Shown: positions 34,727-43,672 of the stretch, piece after piece
How positions within the stretch are numbered: position 1 is the first letter of the stretch
Layout of the letters: every line of letters begins with the position of its first letter
Origin: Methyloprofundus sedimenti
GTDB lineage: Bacteria; Pseudomonadota; Gammaproteobacteria; Methylococcales; Methylomonadaceae
Length of the DNA: 64,000 bases
Assembly: GCF_002072955.1 (NCBI RefSeq)
Contig: NZ_LPUF01000002.1
Location: 62,001 to 126,000, forward strand
Reading direction: 5' to 3'
Translations under genes and position numbers: made by a program
Notes under the pieces: model-generated
The model's input: the letters and a program-made list of their open reading frames with translations, nothing else
The model's database searches: none
What the model was told of the DNA's origin: nothing

Positions 34727-36538
34727 TCAGACATCATAACCCAGCCCCCCCAAGTTCCTTTTAATCTCAGCTTCTAACCGATCACTTTGTTCAAACTGGT
34801 CTTTTAACTGCGCAGTAAGCCGTACCATTTTGTCAGCAAACGGCTCACCATCATCAATTTCATCGACTACGCCCACATAACGACCCGGCGTCAGTACATA
34901 ATCATGCTTTTCGATTTCAGCGAGTGTAGCCGATTTACAAAAGCCGGGGATATTTTGGTAGGTTGGGTTAGCGGCTTTATCGCGTAACCCAACATCGGTG
35001 TCAGCATCAAGCTCTGATTGTTGGGTTACGCTGTCGCTAACCCACCCTACGGTTTCGTCTGTTTGCCAGTTGTGAAACGTTTCGGTGACTTTGTTTAAAT
35101 CATCCGGGGTAAAGTCACGTAACACACGGTCTTTCATATAGCCTAACTTACGCGCATCAATAAATAATATGTCGCCACACCGATCACGCAGTTGTCTGCC
35201 ACTGGCAGCAGTTCTGGCTTTTTTGTTCTTGGTTAAAAACCAGATACAAGCAGGAATTTGAGTATTGGTGAACAGTTGACCGGGTAAAGCCACCATACAT
35301 TCCACTAGATCATTATCAATCAGGGCTTTGCGTATATCGCCTTCACCACTGGTATTAGAACTCATCGAGCCGTTAGCGAGTAACAAACCTAAACTACCAT
35401 TAGGCGCTAAGTGCCAGAGCATATGTTGCAACCAGGCAAAGTTGGCGTTGCCAGAAGGCGGCTTGCCATAAACCCAGCGCGGATCGTTATCATCGACGCC
35501 GGTGTCCCACTCTTTCATATTGAATGGCGGATTTGCCATCACAAAATCAGCACGCAAATCAGGGTGTTGATCATTGGTGTAGCTGCTGGCAGGTTGTTTA
35601 CCAAAGTTAAAATCAATACCGCGAATCACCATATTCATGGCGGCGAGTTGCCAGGTGGTGTGGTTGTATTCTTGCCCGTAAATCGACACATCACCAATGC
35701 GGCCTTGATGCTCACGAATAAAGTTTTCCGATTGCACGAAGAAACCACCACTGCCCATCGCAGGATCGTAAACACGGCCTTTAAACGGCTCCAGCATTTG
35801 TACAATCAAGCTAACAATGGATTTAGGCGTGTAAAACTGTCCACCTTTTTTACCTTCGGCCAAAGCAAATTGACCGAGGAAGTATTCATACACATGACCC
35901 AGAATATCTTTACTGCTTAGGGTGGCATGGACAAAGGGAATGGTGGCGATTAAATCAATCAATTCGCCTAATTTGGCCTGGTCGATTTGTAACTGGGTGT
36001 AGCGTTTATTGAGTACGCCTTTGAGTTTAGGGTTGTCTTGTTCGATAACCTCCAAGGCGTTGTCGATTAGTTGACCGACTGAGCTGATGCGGTTGCATAG
36101 GCGTTTTTCGGCTTCATCATTAGGCGCTTGTGTTAATGCTTCACCTTGTTTGTTTAGCCAAATAACGCCATTGATAACGACTTTGTTTTGGTTTTGCAGG
36201 AAGCCCCAGCGAGACTGCATCGGCACCCAAAACACATTGGCTTCGGTGTAATAGTCGCGTTGTTCTAATTCGGTATTAATTTCGGCTTGATAATCTTCGC
36301 CCGTAGCACCACCATCAAACTCTTCAGGATCAAGGAAATACTCATGTTCAGGGTCATTGAATTGGGCAGTGAGTTCTTTACGGCGTAGTTCAAACGAATC
36401 AGATACATATTTGAGGAAAACTAAACCTAAGGCAACGTGTTTGTATTGCGAGGCATCGAGTGACGGGAGTAATTTGTTGGCGCTAGTCCAGAGTTTCTTT
36501 TCGAGTTCGGTTAAAAATTGCTGTTCGGTTTGATCCAT
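34727..36538 (-). CDS. hsdM: Type I methyltransferase subunit M (HsdM) with an in-frame repeat insert
   Basis: N6-adenine methyltransferase subunit, 603 residues. The N-terminal helical domain is followed by the SAM motif DPAMGSGGF (258-266) and the catalytic NPPF (336-339). Between the core and the conserved C-terminal block IPGFCKSATLAEI there is an extra ~31-residue segment (497-527) encoded exactly by the palindromic repeat at 34958-35050. The insert keeps the frame and replaces no core motif, so the enzyme may be active, though without an intact HsdS it should lack a target. The gene overlaps the hsdS start by 11 bases, showing the original M-S order. It is the first gene of the restriction operon. 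Confidence 0.92.
   Translation of the reverse strand: MDQTEQQFLTELEKKLWTSANKLLPSLDASQYKHVALGLVFLKYVSDSFELRRKELTAQFNDPEHEYFLDPEEFDGGATGEDYQAEINTELEQRDYYTEANVFWVPMQSRWGFLQNQNKVVINGVIWLNKQGEALTQAPNDEAEKRLCNRISSVGQLIDNALEVIEQDNPKLKGVLNKRYTQLQIDQAKLGELIDLIATIPFVHATLSSKDILGHVYEYFLGQFALAEGKKGGQFYTPKSIVSLIVQMLEPFKGRVYDPAMGSGGFFVQSENFIREHQGRIGDVSIYGQEYNHTTWQLAAMNMVIRGIDFNFGKQPASSYTNDQHPDLRADFVMANPPFNMKEWDTGVDDNDPRWVYGKPPSGNANFAWLQHMLWHLAPNGSLGLLLANGSMSSNTSGEGDIRKALIDNDLVECMVALPGQLFTNTQIPACIWFLTKNKKARTAASGRQLRDRCGDILFIDARKLGYMKDRVLRDFTPDDLNKVTETFHNWQTDETVGWVSDSVTQQSELDADTDVGLRDKAANPTYQNIPGFCKSATLAEIEKHDYVLTPGRYVGVVDEIDDGEPFADKMVRLTAQLKDQFEQSDRLEAEIKRNLGGLGYDV
34958..35050. repeat. Palindromic repeat inserted in frame within hsdM
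   Basis: A 93-base (31-codon) inverted repeat. On the plus strand the left arm begins GTAGGTTGGGTTAGCGG and ends GCGTAACCCAAC; the right arm begins TTGTTGGGTTACGC and ends GCTAACCCACCCTAC. On the coding strand it reads through without a stop. It has the design of widespread short palindromic repeats of the GTAGGGTGGGTTAGC type. Removing it leaves hsdM in frame. Confidence 0.8.
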
Positions 36539-36760
36539 CTGTTATATTCCGTTTAGATGTATAGTGTCAGTGCTTATCAATACTATTTTACAATAGGACT
36601 AACAGCAATAGATAGCCTACTGTTCATGATGGGTACAGTAGCTAATAATGGTGGATTTGTTTAGATAAATATCTTTAGACAATACGGTTTAGAACGCGTT
36701 GAGGTGGATTAAGCTAGATGCCCCTCTCCCCAAAATAAGACCAGAGGGTAAATTTTAGGC

Positions 36761-36796
36761 AAAAAAAAGGGCCGTAGAATTAACTACAGCCCTTAT
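36761..36796 (-). terminator. Rho-independent terminator after the tRNA group
   Basis: On the minus strand AAGGGCTGTAG and CTACGGCCCTT form a stem around a short loop, followed by a run of eight T. It lies seven bases beyond the tRNA-Asn 3' end and would end the transcript coming from csrA and the tRNA genes. Confidence 0.88.
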
Positions 36797-36802
36797 TTTA
36801 CT

Positions 36803-36878
36803 TGGCTCCCCCGGACGGGCTCGAACCGCCGACCTAGTGATTAACAGTCACCCGCTCTACCAACTGAGCTACAGGGGA
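36803..36878 (-). tRNA. tRNA-Asn (GTT)
   Basis: A 76-nucleotide cloverleaf with encoded CCA. The acceptor arm pairs TCCCCTG with CGGGGGA, the D arm is GCTCAGTTGGTAGAGC, the anticodon loop is CTGTTAA (anticodon GTT), and the T loop is GGTTCGAGCC. It is the third of three tRNA genes on this strand, 18 bases after tRNA-Arg. Confidence 0.96.
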
Positions 36879-36896
36879 TTAAACTTTTTAAATAAA

Positions 36897-36973
36897 TGGC
36901 GCGCCCGGAGAGATTCGAACTCCCGACCGCTCGGTTCGTAGCCGAGTACTCTATCCAGCTGAGCTACGGGCGC
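36897..36973 (-). tRNA. tRNA-Arg (ACG)
   Basis: A 77-nucleotide cloverleaf with encoded CCA: acceptor GCGCCCG with CGGGCGC, anticodon stem CTCGG/CCGAG and loop CTACGAA (anticodon ACG, read as ICG after editing of A34), T arm with AGTTCGAATC. It lies between tRNA-Ser and tRNA-Asn. Confidence 0.96.
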
Positions 36974-37050
36974 CTTATTTATCTTTTCAATTATCCTTTT
37001 AATTTTACTCCATGTCAACTAATATTTAACTATTTCATCAACTTTTTGTA

Positions 37051-37142
37051 TGGCGAAGAGGGAGGGATTCGAACCCTCGATGGGAGATAAAGCCCATACT
37101 CCCTTAGCAGGGGAGCGCCTTCGGCCACTCGGCCACCTCTCC
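37051..37142 (-). tRNA. tRNA-Ser (GCT)
   Basis: A 92-nucleotide tRNA with the long variable arm typical of serine. Acceptor GGAGAGG, anticodon loop CTGCTAA (anticodon GCT), T loop GGTTCGAATCC, encoded CCA. It follows csrA by 14 bases, the usual place for this tRNA next to csrA in gammaproteobacteria. Confidence 0.96.
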
Positions 37143-37156
37143 AGTTTTAATTCTTT

Positions 37157-37414
37157 TTAGTCGTCTGATCCCATAAGACCAGCAGGTCCAGACTCAACCT
37201 CAGGGCTAGTGCTAGTAGTACTAGAAACAGGACTTGCTGCTCCACCTGATTGTTCGTTTTTAATTCTTTCGTATATTTCTTCTCTGTGCACCGACACATC
37301 TTTAGGTGCATTAATTCCGATACGAACTTGATTACCTTTGACTCCCAAAACCGTGACAGTAACCTCGTCACCGATCATTAAAGTCTCTCCTACACGACGC
37401 GTTAATATAAGCAT
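37157..37414 (-). CDS. csrA: Carbon storage regulator CsrA
   Basis: RNA-binding post-transcriptional regulator that binds GGA motifs near ribosome-binding sites. The 60-residue core is fully conserved: [18 protein letters not shown] at the N-terminus (with the RNA-contact Leu4/Arg6) and [17 protein letters not shown], including the RNA-contact Arg44 region. After the core there is a low-complexity tail (about 63-85, rich in Ser, Thr, Gly and acidic residues) that makes the protein 85 residues, longer than the ~61 of E. coli CsrA; its role is unknown. It lies between lysC and tRNA-Ser, the classic location. Confidence 0.95.
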   Translation of the reverse strand: MLILTRRVGETLMIGDEVTVTVLGVKGNQVRIGINAPKDVSVHREEIYERIKNEQSGGAASPVSSTTSTSPEVESGPAGLMGSDD

Positions 37415-37535
37415 CTATCGTCTCCCTGTTTGTAATAAAAGCCCTGTCATGCGGCAGAACTGGACTGAGCTGTGTATTATAACAGTGATTTTAAAAAAAT
37501 AAATAGCTGATTATGTTTTTTTATCTAATAAAAAA

Positions 37536-38771
37536 TTAACTTTGCGTTACTTTTGGATCTTTGTCTAATTCAAATGCCGCATGTAGTGCTCTTACCGCTA
37601 ACTCCAGGTATTTTTCATCGACTACAACCGAGATTTTTATTTCTGAGGTAGCAATCATTTTGATGTTTATCGCCTCATCAGCTAGCGCTTTGAACATCTT
37701 ACTTGCGATGCCTGCATGTGAACGCATACCAACGCCAACAATTGAAACTTTAACAATGCGATTATCTGTTGTCACCGCTCCTGCTCCCAACTCCCTGCAT
37801 GTACAGGTTAATATGTCTTTCGCCTTATCAAAATCGTTCCTATGCACCGTAAAGGTAAAATCCGTCGTCGCATCATCGGCAACATTCTGGATAATCATAT
37901 CAATTTCGATATTTGCATCGGCAATCGGCCCTAGTATCTTTGATGCTGCACCAGGAATATCAGGCACACCTGTAATCGTTAACTTTGCTTCATCTTTATT
38001 AAATGCTATACCTGAAATTAACGCTTGCTCCACCTCTGACTCCTCGTAAGTAATGAGCGTGCCACGCCCTTCTGAAAATGATGATAAAACGCGTAATGCA
38101 ACATTGTATTTACCGGCAAATTCTACTGATCTAATTTGCAGTACTTTTGATCCTAAACTGGACATTTCCAGCATTTCTTCAAAGGTGATTTTGTCTAAAC
38201 GTCGTGCATTAGGCTCTACTCGAGGATCGGTGGTATAAACACCATCGACATCGGTGTAAATGTGACATTCATCTGCCTTTAAAGCTGCCGCTAATGCGAC
38301 CGCTGTAGTATCCGAACCTCCCCTTCCCAGGGTGGTAATATTGCCATGCTCGTCAACTCCCTGAAAGCCGGCGACCACCACTACTTTCCCCGCATTTAGA
38401 TCCGCTTTTATTTTTGCATCATCTATGTGTGTTATGCGCGCTTTGGTATGTGTACTATCCGTTTCAATACGCACCTGACTACCCGTATAAGAACGCGCTG
38501 GACAGCCTAATTCTTGCAGCGCCATACTTAACAAAGCAACAGTGACTTGTTCTCCGGTCGACAGTAAAACATCCATTTCTCTTGAAACCGGTGCTTGCTG
38601 CACTTGCATTGCCAAGTCCGTTAAACGATTAGTTTCACCGCTCATCGCTGACAACACAACAACCAGCTGATCGCCTTTGTCGTGTGCTGCTTTTACTTTT
38701 TCTGCTACCGCTTTAATTCGCTCTACCGATCCGACAGATGTACCGCCGAATTTAAATACATAAACAGCCAT
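37536..38771 (-). CDS. lysC: Aspartate kinase
   Basis: Catalyses phosphorylation of aspartate, the first step toward lysine, threonine and methionine. The 411-residue protein has the kinase domain (VFKFGGTSVGS at 5-15, TLGRGGSDTTAVALA near 150, YTDVDGVYTTDPR near 180) followed by two ACT domains (from about 265), which bind lysine/threonine as feedback inhibitors. Length and form are those of a monofunctional kinase. The start lies two bases after the alaS stop, so they are likely co-transcribed. It connects to the dap genes at 52-58 kb, which use the same pathway further along. Confidence 0.96.
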   Translation of the reverse strand: MAVYVFKFGGTSVGSVERIKAVAEKVKAAHDKGDQLVVVLSAMSGETNRLTDLAMQVQQAPVSREMDVLLSTGEQVTVALLSMALQELGCPARSYTGSQVRIETDSTHTKARITHIDDAKIKADLNAGKVVVVAGFQGVDEHGNITTLGRGGSDTTAVALAAALKADECHIYTDVDGVYTTDPRVEPNARRLDKITFEEMLEMSSLGSKVLQIRSVEFAGKYNVALRVLSSFSEGRGTLITYEESEVEQALISGIAFNKDEAKLTITGVPDIPGAASKILGPIADANIEIDMIIQNVADDATTDFTFTVHRNDFDKAKDILTCTCRELGAGAVTTDNRIVKVSIVGVGMRSHAGIASKMFKALADEAINIKMIATSEIKISVVVDEKYLELAVRALHAAFELDKDPKVTQS

Positions 38772-38773
38772 TT

Positions 38774-41389
38774 TTATTTATTACCTAATTGTGCACGCAC
38801 CCACTCAGGCACTTGCTTTAATGCTGCATCCAGTTTTCCAGGTTCCGTCCCTCCTGCCCTGGCCATATCAGGACGACCGCCTCCTTTACCACCCACCTGA
38901 GTTGCTACAGAGTTTACCAGATCGCCTGCTTTCAACCGTGATACTTGATCTTTTGAAACACCCGCGATTAAATTGACTTTATCATTGCTTACAGTTGCTA
39001 AAACGATCGCGGCACTGCCTAATTTATTTTTCAATTGATCCAATACATCTCCCATTGCCTTGGGCTCAACATCTTCCAATTTAATTGCCAACACTTTGAT
39101 ACCGTCAATTTCAACCGCCTGATTAGCTAATTCTCCACCTGCTGAACTGGCTAATTTAGCTTGCAATCGCTCTAGTTCTTTTTCTAGCAATTTACTTTTA
39201 TCCATTAATTGCTGTACTTTCTCAGCGGCAGTTTCCGGGACTGCTTTAACCACATGCGCAATCTCGGCAATAGTTTTTTCCCGACCTTCCAGCCATTTAA
39301 TCGCTGCTTCACCGGTAATCGCCTCTATTCGCCTAACACCTGAAGCAACACCTGTTTCACTAATAATTTTAAAGAGTCCGATATCTCCCGCGCGACGCAC
39401 GTGTATCCCACCACATAACTCAGTAGAAAACTCGCCTATTTTCAATACCCGGACTTCATCGCCATATTTTTCACCAAACAGTGCCATCGCCCCTGCGTTT
39501 AAGGCATCATCTTTAGACATCACGTCCTCTGTAACATCCGCATTATGGCGAATTTGCTGATTAACCATGCGCTCAATGATTTTTATTTCATTTGCAGTCA
39601 TCGGTTCAAAATGAGAGAAATCGAAACGCAATCGCTCGGCATTCACTAATGAACCTTTTTGCGTCACATGTTCGCCTAATACCTGCCGTAAGGCAGCATG
39701 CAATAAATGTGTCGCTGAATGATTGAGAGCGATTGACTGCCTGGTTAACGGCTCAACCATTGCATTACAAGTGGCATTATTTTTTAATTCACCCGCGATC
39801 ACTTTACCGTAATGTAAAAATAAACTGCCGCCTTGTTTTTGCGTATTTGTGACTTCAAAAATCGCCCCGTCAGCTTCGATACGACCTAAATCACCTACCT
39901 GCCCGCCAGACTCAGCATAAAACGGTGTACTATCCAAAACAACAACGCCCTCAGCGCCCTGTGGAAGAACGTCTACGGCTTGACTTTGCTGGAACAGACC
40001 AATAATTTGTGCCTGATCATTTAGCTTTTGATAGCCTGTAAACTCGGTTTCAGCATCTAGTTTTATGGTTTGATTGTAATCAGCACCAAAATTCTTAGCC
40101 GCTCGCGCTCTATCTCTCTGCGCGCCCATGGCTATATCAAAGCCCGCATGATCGACCGCTAGATTATTCTCACGGGCATAGTCAGCGGTTAAATCAACCG
40201 GGAAACCATATGTATCATACAGCTGGAAAACGACATTACCTGGAATCACTTTGCCGGTCATTTTCTCTACACAGGCCTCAAGAATTTTCATGCCTTGTTC
40301 CAGGGTTTCAGCAAAGCGTTCTTCTTCAACTTTTAATACGCGTTCGACCTGTCCCTGGGCAGCAGCAAGTTCTGGATAAGCCTCACCCATTTCAGCCACT
40401 AAAGGTGCAACTAATTGATAAAAGAAAACTTCACGTATCCCTAAGCGGTAACCATGCCGAATTGCGCGTCGTATAATACGTCTTAAGACATACCCGCGCC
40501 CTTCATTTGATGGCAATACACCATCTACAACCAGAAATGCACAGGAGCGAATATGGTCGGCAATCACTCTTAACGAGCTTTCTGTTAAATCCTGTATACC
40601 TGCGAGCTCGGCACCGGTAGTCAGTAATTTTTGAAATAAATCAATTTCATAATTATTGTGTACACCCTGCAGTACCGCAGCAATACGCTCGAGGCCCATG
40701 CCAGTATCGACTGATGGCTTAGGCAATGGCGTTAATAACCCTTCTGCATCACGGTCATATTGCATAAACACCAGGTTCCAGATTTCTATATATCGATCGC
40801 CATCTTCCTCCGGGGTTCCAGGCGGTCCACCGGCAATATCATCGCCGTGATCATAGAAAATTTCTGTACAGGGTCCGCATGGCCCTATATCTCCCATCGA
40901 CCAGAAGTTATCTTTAGCGCCTATGCGCGAAAAACGGCCTGGATCGATTTTGACATCTTCCAGCCAGATTTTTTCTGCTTCTGAATCTTCATCAAAAACG
41001 GTGACCCATAATTTATCTGCAGGAATCTCCAGTTCTTTAGTAAGAAAATCCCAGGCAAAATAAATGGCTTCCTGTTTGAAATAATCTCCAAAACTGAAAT
41101 TACCCAGCATTTCAAAGAAGGTGTGATGCCTTGCTGTGTAGCCTACATTTTCCAGGTCATTATGCTTACCACCTGCGCGCACACAGCGTTGACTGGTTGT
41201 TGCCCGAACATAGCTACGCTTTTCTCTACCTAAAAATACATCTTTAAATTGCACCATACCTGCATTAGTAAATAATAAGGTAGGATCATTACCTGGCAAT
41301 AAAGAACTAGAGGGCTGAATTGAGTGCCCTTGTTTGGCAAAGAATTGTAAAAAGGCAGTACGTAACTCTGCACCAGTCAGATTTTTCAT
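38774..41389 (-). CDS. alaS: Alanine-tRNA ligase
   Basis: Charges tRNA-Ala. The 871-residue enzyme is full length. Visible features: class II catalytic core at the N-terminus ([16 protein letters not shown], motif 2 region [16 protein letters not shown]), the editing domain with zinc ligands [11 protein letters not shown] and the ELCGGIH cysteine/histidine, and a C-terminal coiled segment plus C-Ala domain ending in [12 protein letters not shown]. It lies between recX and lysC in the conserved gammaproteobacterial order. The 163 bases upstream are free and could carry its promoter. Confidence 0.97.
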   Translation of the reverse strand: MKNLTGAELRTAFLQFFAKQGHSIQPSSSLLPGNDPTLLFTNAGMVQFKDVFLGREKRSYVRATTSQRCVRAGGKHNDLENVGYTARHHTFFEMLGNFSFGDYFKQEAIYFAWDFLTKELEIPADKLWVTVFDEDSEAEKIWLEDVKIDPGRFSRIGAKDNFWSMGDIGPCGPCTEIFYDHGDDIAGGPPGTPEEDGDRYIEIWNLVFMQYDRDAEGLLTPLPKPSVDTGMGLERIAAVLQGVHNNYEIDLFQKLLTTGAELAGIQDLTESSLRVIADHIRSCAFLVVDGVLPSNEGRGYVLRRIIRRAIRHGYRLGIREVFFYQLVAPLVAEMGEAYPELAAAQGQVERVLKVEEERFAETLEQGMKILEACVEKMTGKVIPGNVVFQLYDTYGFPVDLTADYARENNLAVDHAGFDIAMGAQRDRARAAKNFGADYNQTIKLDAETEFTGYQKLNDQAQIIGLFQQSQAVDVLPQGAEGVVVLDSTPFYAESGGQVGDLGRIEADGAIFEVTNTQKQGGSLFLHYGKVIAGELKNNATCNAMVEPLTRQSIALNHSATHLLHAALRQVLGEHVTQKGSLVNAERLRFDFSHFEPMTANEIKIIERMVNQQIRHNADVTEDVMSKDDALNAGAMALFGEKYGDEVRVLKIGEFSTELCGGIHVRRAGDIGLFKIISETGVASGVRRIEAITGEAAIKWLEGREKTIAEIAHVVKAVPETAAEKVQQLMDKSKLLEKELERLQAKLASSAGGELANQAVEIDGIKVLAIKLEDVEPKAMGDVLDQLKNKLGSAAIVLATVSNDKVNLIAGVSKDQVSRLKAGDLVNSVATQVGGKGGGRPDMARAGGTEPGKLDAALKQVPEWVRAQLGNK

Positions 41390-41552
41390 AATTTAATGGG
41401 TTATATAACGTTTTCTAATTACTTGCTCCTAGACAATTAGGAACATATATTTTGTTGGCCGGGGCTGTTAGCTATTATTAAAGCATAGCTCTAGCATTAC
41501 CGGGTTACGATTTTTAATGCTTCCAATCAAAAATATAACCCGACCTACATGG

Positions 41553-42014
41553 CTACAGTGATCGTTGCTTAAATAACTGATGCACCATATCATTTGGAAA
41601 ACCGCGCTGTTGTAAAAAACGACTACGTTTTAATTTTTCCTTGATATCCAACGCTGCTTCATTGCCATATTTTTTACTATACACTTGTTCCAATAGAGCT
41701 TGCCAGCTTCCTGCAATATCTTCAACCGCGCTATTAAACTGACAATCACTGACGCCCCGTTGCTGCAATTCAGCTTGAATTCGTAACGGCCCAAAGCCTT
41801 TATGTACTCTGCTTCTTGCATAGCTTTCTGCAAAACGCGCATCACTTTGCAGGCCTTGTTCGATTAATTCAGCAATGACATAGATAATATCTTGTTTGAT
41901 AAACCCTTTTGCCGATACTTTTTGCAGTAACTCTTGCTGGCTATGTTCGCGTCTAATCAAATATTGCAAACATGCTTCTTTAATTGCTTTATAGTTTTCT
42001 GGCAATTCAAGCAT
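41553..42014 (-). CDS. recX: RecX regulator of RecA
   Basis: A 153-residue all-helical protein that binds RecA filaments and limits their activity. Typical RecX elements are seen: ACLQYLIRREHSQQEL, LIEQGLQSDARFAESYARSRVHKGFGPLRIQAELQQRGV, and a final RFLQQRGFPNDMVHQLF. It lies 19 bases downstream of recA in the same direction, the usual arrangement. Confidence 0.94.
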   Translation of the reverse strand: MLELPENYKAIKEACLQYLIRREHSQQELLQKVSAKGFIKQDIIYVIAELIEQGLQSDARFAESYARSRVHKGFGPLRIQAELQQRGVSDCQFNSAVEDIAGSWQALLEQVYSKKYGNEAALDIKEKLKRSRFLQQRGFPNDMVHQLFKQRSL

Positions 42015-42033
42015 ACAAGCTCACGGATGAAGA

Positions 42034-43071
42034 CTAAACTAAGCCATCGGCATCATCAGACTCAATTGGTGCGCTATTTTTTACACCAAACACTTCAGCC
42101 CGGATACTTGCCTCAATTTCTTCAGCAATCTGCGGATTTTCTTTTAGATAGGCACGCACATTATCCTTGCCCTGACCAATTTTATCATTACCATAACTGT
42201 ACCAGGAGCCGGCTTTATTAATAAAGCCATATTTCACCCCTAAATCAATCAGCTCACCTAAAAATGAAACACCTTCACCATAGAGAATTTCAAATTCTGC
42301 CTGTTTGAAAGGGGGAGCAACTTTATTTTTAACGACTTTAACACGCGTTTCATTGCCAATGATCTCATCGCCTTTTTTAATCGCGCCAATGCGACGTATA
42401 TCCAAACGCACGGAAGCATAAAATTTTAAGGCATTACCACCCGTTGTGGTTTCTGGGCTACCAAACATCACGCCGATTTTCATGCGAATCTGATTAATAA
42501 AAATCACCATCGTATTGGATCGTTTTATATTAGCAGTCAATTTACGTAAAGCTTGTGACATCAATCGTGCCTGCAGCCCCATATGGGAATCGCCCATATC
42601 GCCTTCAATCTCTGCTTTTGGCGTTAAAGCCGCCACCGAGTCCACAACGACAATATCCACTGCATTTGAGCGCACCAGCATATCAACAATTTCCAGAGCC
42701 TGTTCCCCGGTATCTGGTTGTGAAACCAATAAATCATCAACATTGACGCCAATTTTTTCTGCATACCCTGGATCCAGAGCATGTTCTGCATCTATAAATG
42801 CTGCGGTACCACCTAATTTTTGCACTTGCGCAATGGTTGATAAAGTCATCGTAGTTTTACCTGATGACTCCGGGCCGTATATTTCAATCACCCGACCACG
42901 CGGCAAACCACCGCAACCCAAAGCAATATCTAATGAAAGAGAACCGGTAGAAACTGCTTGTATATCACGTGACGCGGCATCATCGCCCATACGCATGACC
43001 GCACCTTTTCCAAACTGCTTTTCAATTTGCATTAAGGCGGCGCTTAATGCTTTTTGCTTATTCTCATCCAT
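42034..43071 (-). CDS. recA: Recombinase RecA
   Basis: DNA strand-exchange protein and SOS coprotease, 345 residues. Walker [10 protein letters not shown] (about 66-74), Walker [13 protein letters not shown], and the DNA-binding loops L1 ([20 protein letters not shown]) and L2 ([18 protein letters not shown]) are intact; the acidic C-terminal tail (ESDDADG) is normal. The leader is short: repeat copy 3 ends 93 bases upstream. In that leader GATAAT is a candidate -10, but I could not find a CTGT-N8-ACAG LexA box either before or just beyond the repeat. Confidence 0.97.
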   Translation of the reverse strand: MDENKQKALSAALMQIEKQFGKGAVMRMGDDAASRDIQAVSTGSLSLDIALGCGGLPRGRVIEIYGPESSGKTTMTLSTIAQVQKLGGTAAFIDAEHALDPGYAEKIGVNVDDLLVSQPDTGEQALEIVDMLVRSNAVDIVVVDSVAALTPKAEIEGDMGDSHMGLQARLMSQALRKLTANIKRSNTMVIFINQIRMKIGVMFGSPETTTGGNALKFYASVRLDIRRIGAIKKGDEIIGNETRVKVVKNKVAPPFKQAEFEILYGEGVSFLGELIDLGVKYGFINKAGSWYSYGNDKIGQGKDNVRAYLKENPQIAEEIEASIRAEVFGVKNSAPIESDDADGLV

Positions 43072-43163
43072 TATTTTAAAGCCCTAACCAAATATTAAAA
43101 CTCTGCATTATCCCATAGCCTGATTCAAGCGCATAACAAAATTAGTTATTACCTTTTATTTAA

Positions 43164-43404
43164 CCTAGAAACCGCAGTTAACCGCTATAAAACATTATAA
43201 GTGACGTAATATAAAATATAATGATCGTAAATGCTTGTCACCTGTTGGGTGACTCTACTCCGCTTCACGGTTTTGTGGATAAATCTGGGCACGAAATACC
43301 GCGTTACAGCTCTTGCCAAGGGCTACGGCCATTTCCTGCGAGCAGTGCCTTGTCTTTCACACTCAGATTTTCCACAAAATTCGTGCTCAACTGCGGTTTC
43401 TAGG
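43164..43404. repeat. ~240-bp terminal-inverted-repeat element, copy 3
   Basis: Third copy, in inverse orientation to copies 1 and 2, between recA and the porin. Ends are CCTAGAAACCGCAGTTAA and TCAACTGCGGTTTCTAGG. DnaA-box-like 9-mers: TTATCCACA on the minus strand (43274-43282) and TTTTCCACA on the plus strand (43368-43376), the same pair as in the other copies after inversion. It lies 93 bases upstream of the recA start, where promoter and SOS control are expected. Confidence 0.86.
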
Positions 43405-43615
43405 TTTAAGAAAAACAATAGACTCAAATAATATTCTAATCAGAAAAAATAATTATTCACATGCCGTAAAACAGATTAAATGACTGGCGCATAGAGCATT
43501 TGCTTTAGTCCGCCTGCATCGCCAATTTCCCTGTATTTGGCAGGCCCTAACCGTATCAATATAGAGGTAAACTTTAGACAGCCTGTCGCCAGATAATCAT
43601 TTCTTATTGAACAGA

Positions 43616-43640
43616 AAAAGCCAGCATAAAGCTGGCTTTT
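43616..43640 (-). terminator. Terminator of the porin gene
   Basis: Hairpin AAAAGCCAGC / GCTGGCTTTT with a five-base loop; on the minus strand the stem is followed by the T-rich end. It lies 33 bases past the porin stop codon. Confidence 0.88.
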
Positions 43641-43672
43641 AAGATTTAAAATCTGGAATGTCTTAATTCAAA

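Larger units (their letters stand above)
32269..34737 (-). pseudogene. hsdS: Type I specificity subunit hsdS, split by IS30
   Basis: DNA-specificity subunit. The N-terminal piece (34737 to 34433) encodes the first ~101 residues, ending FRTKNSEV; the C-terminal piece (33334 to 32269) continues LDPNYLYFLLSNEDF, then the central conserved region LEQIAQAIFKSWFVDFEPVKA, the second target-recognition domain starting near GEIPEGWSFIPL, and the final repeat ending LLPKLLSGEF. Removing the IS30 with one ACT copy rejoins them in frame as a 456-residue protein. As it stands the first target domain is cut. The element's end supplies an ATG (33348) in frame with the C-terminal piece, but I see no ribosome-binding site. 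The gene starts inside the last bases of hsdM. Confidence 0.92.

Noticed and set aside
36896-37090. A 64-codon plus-strand open frame
   Set aside because: It overlaps the tRNA-Arg and tRNA-Ser genes on the other strand and its peptide is what tRNA complements give when translated.
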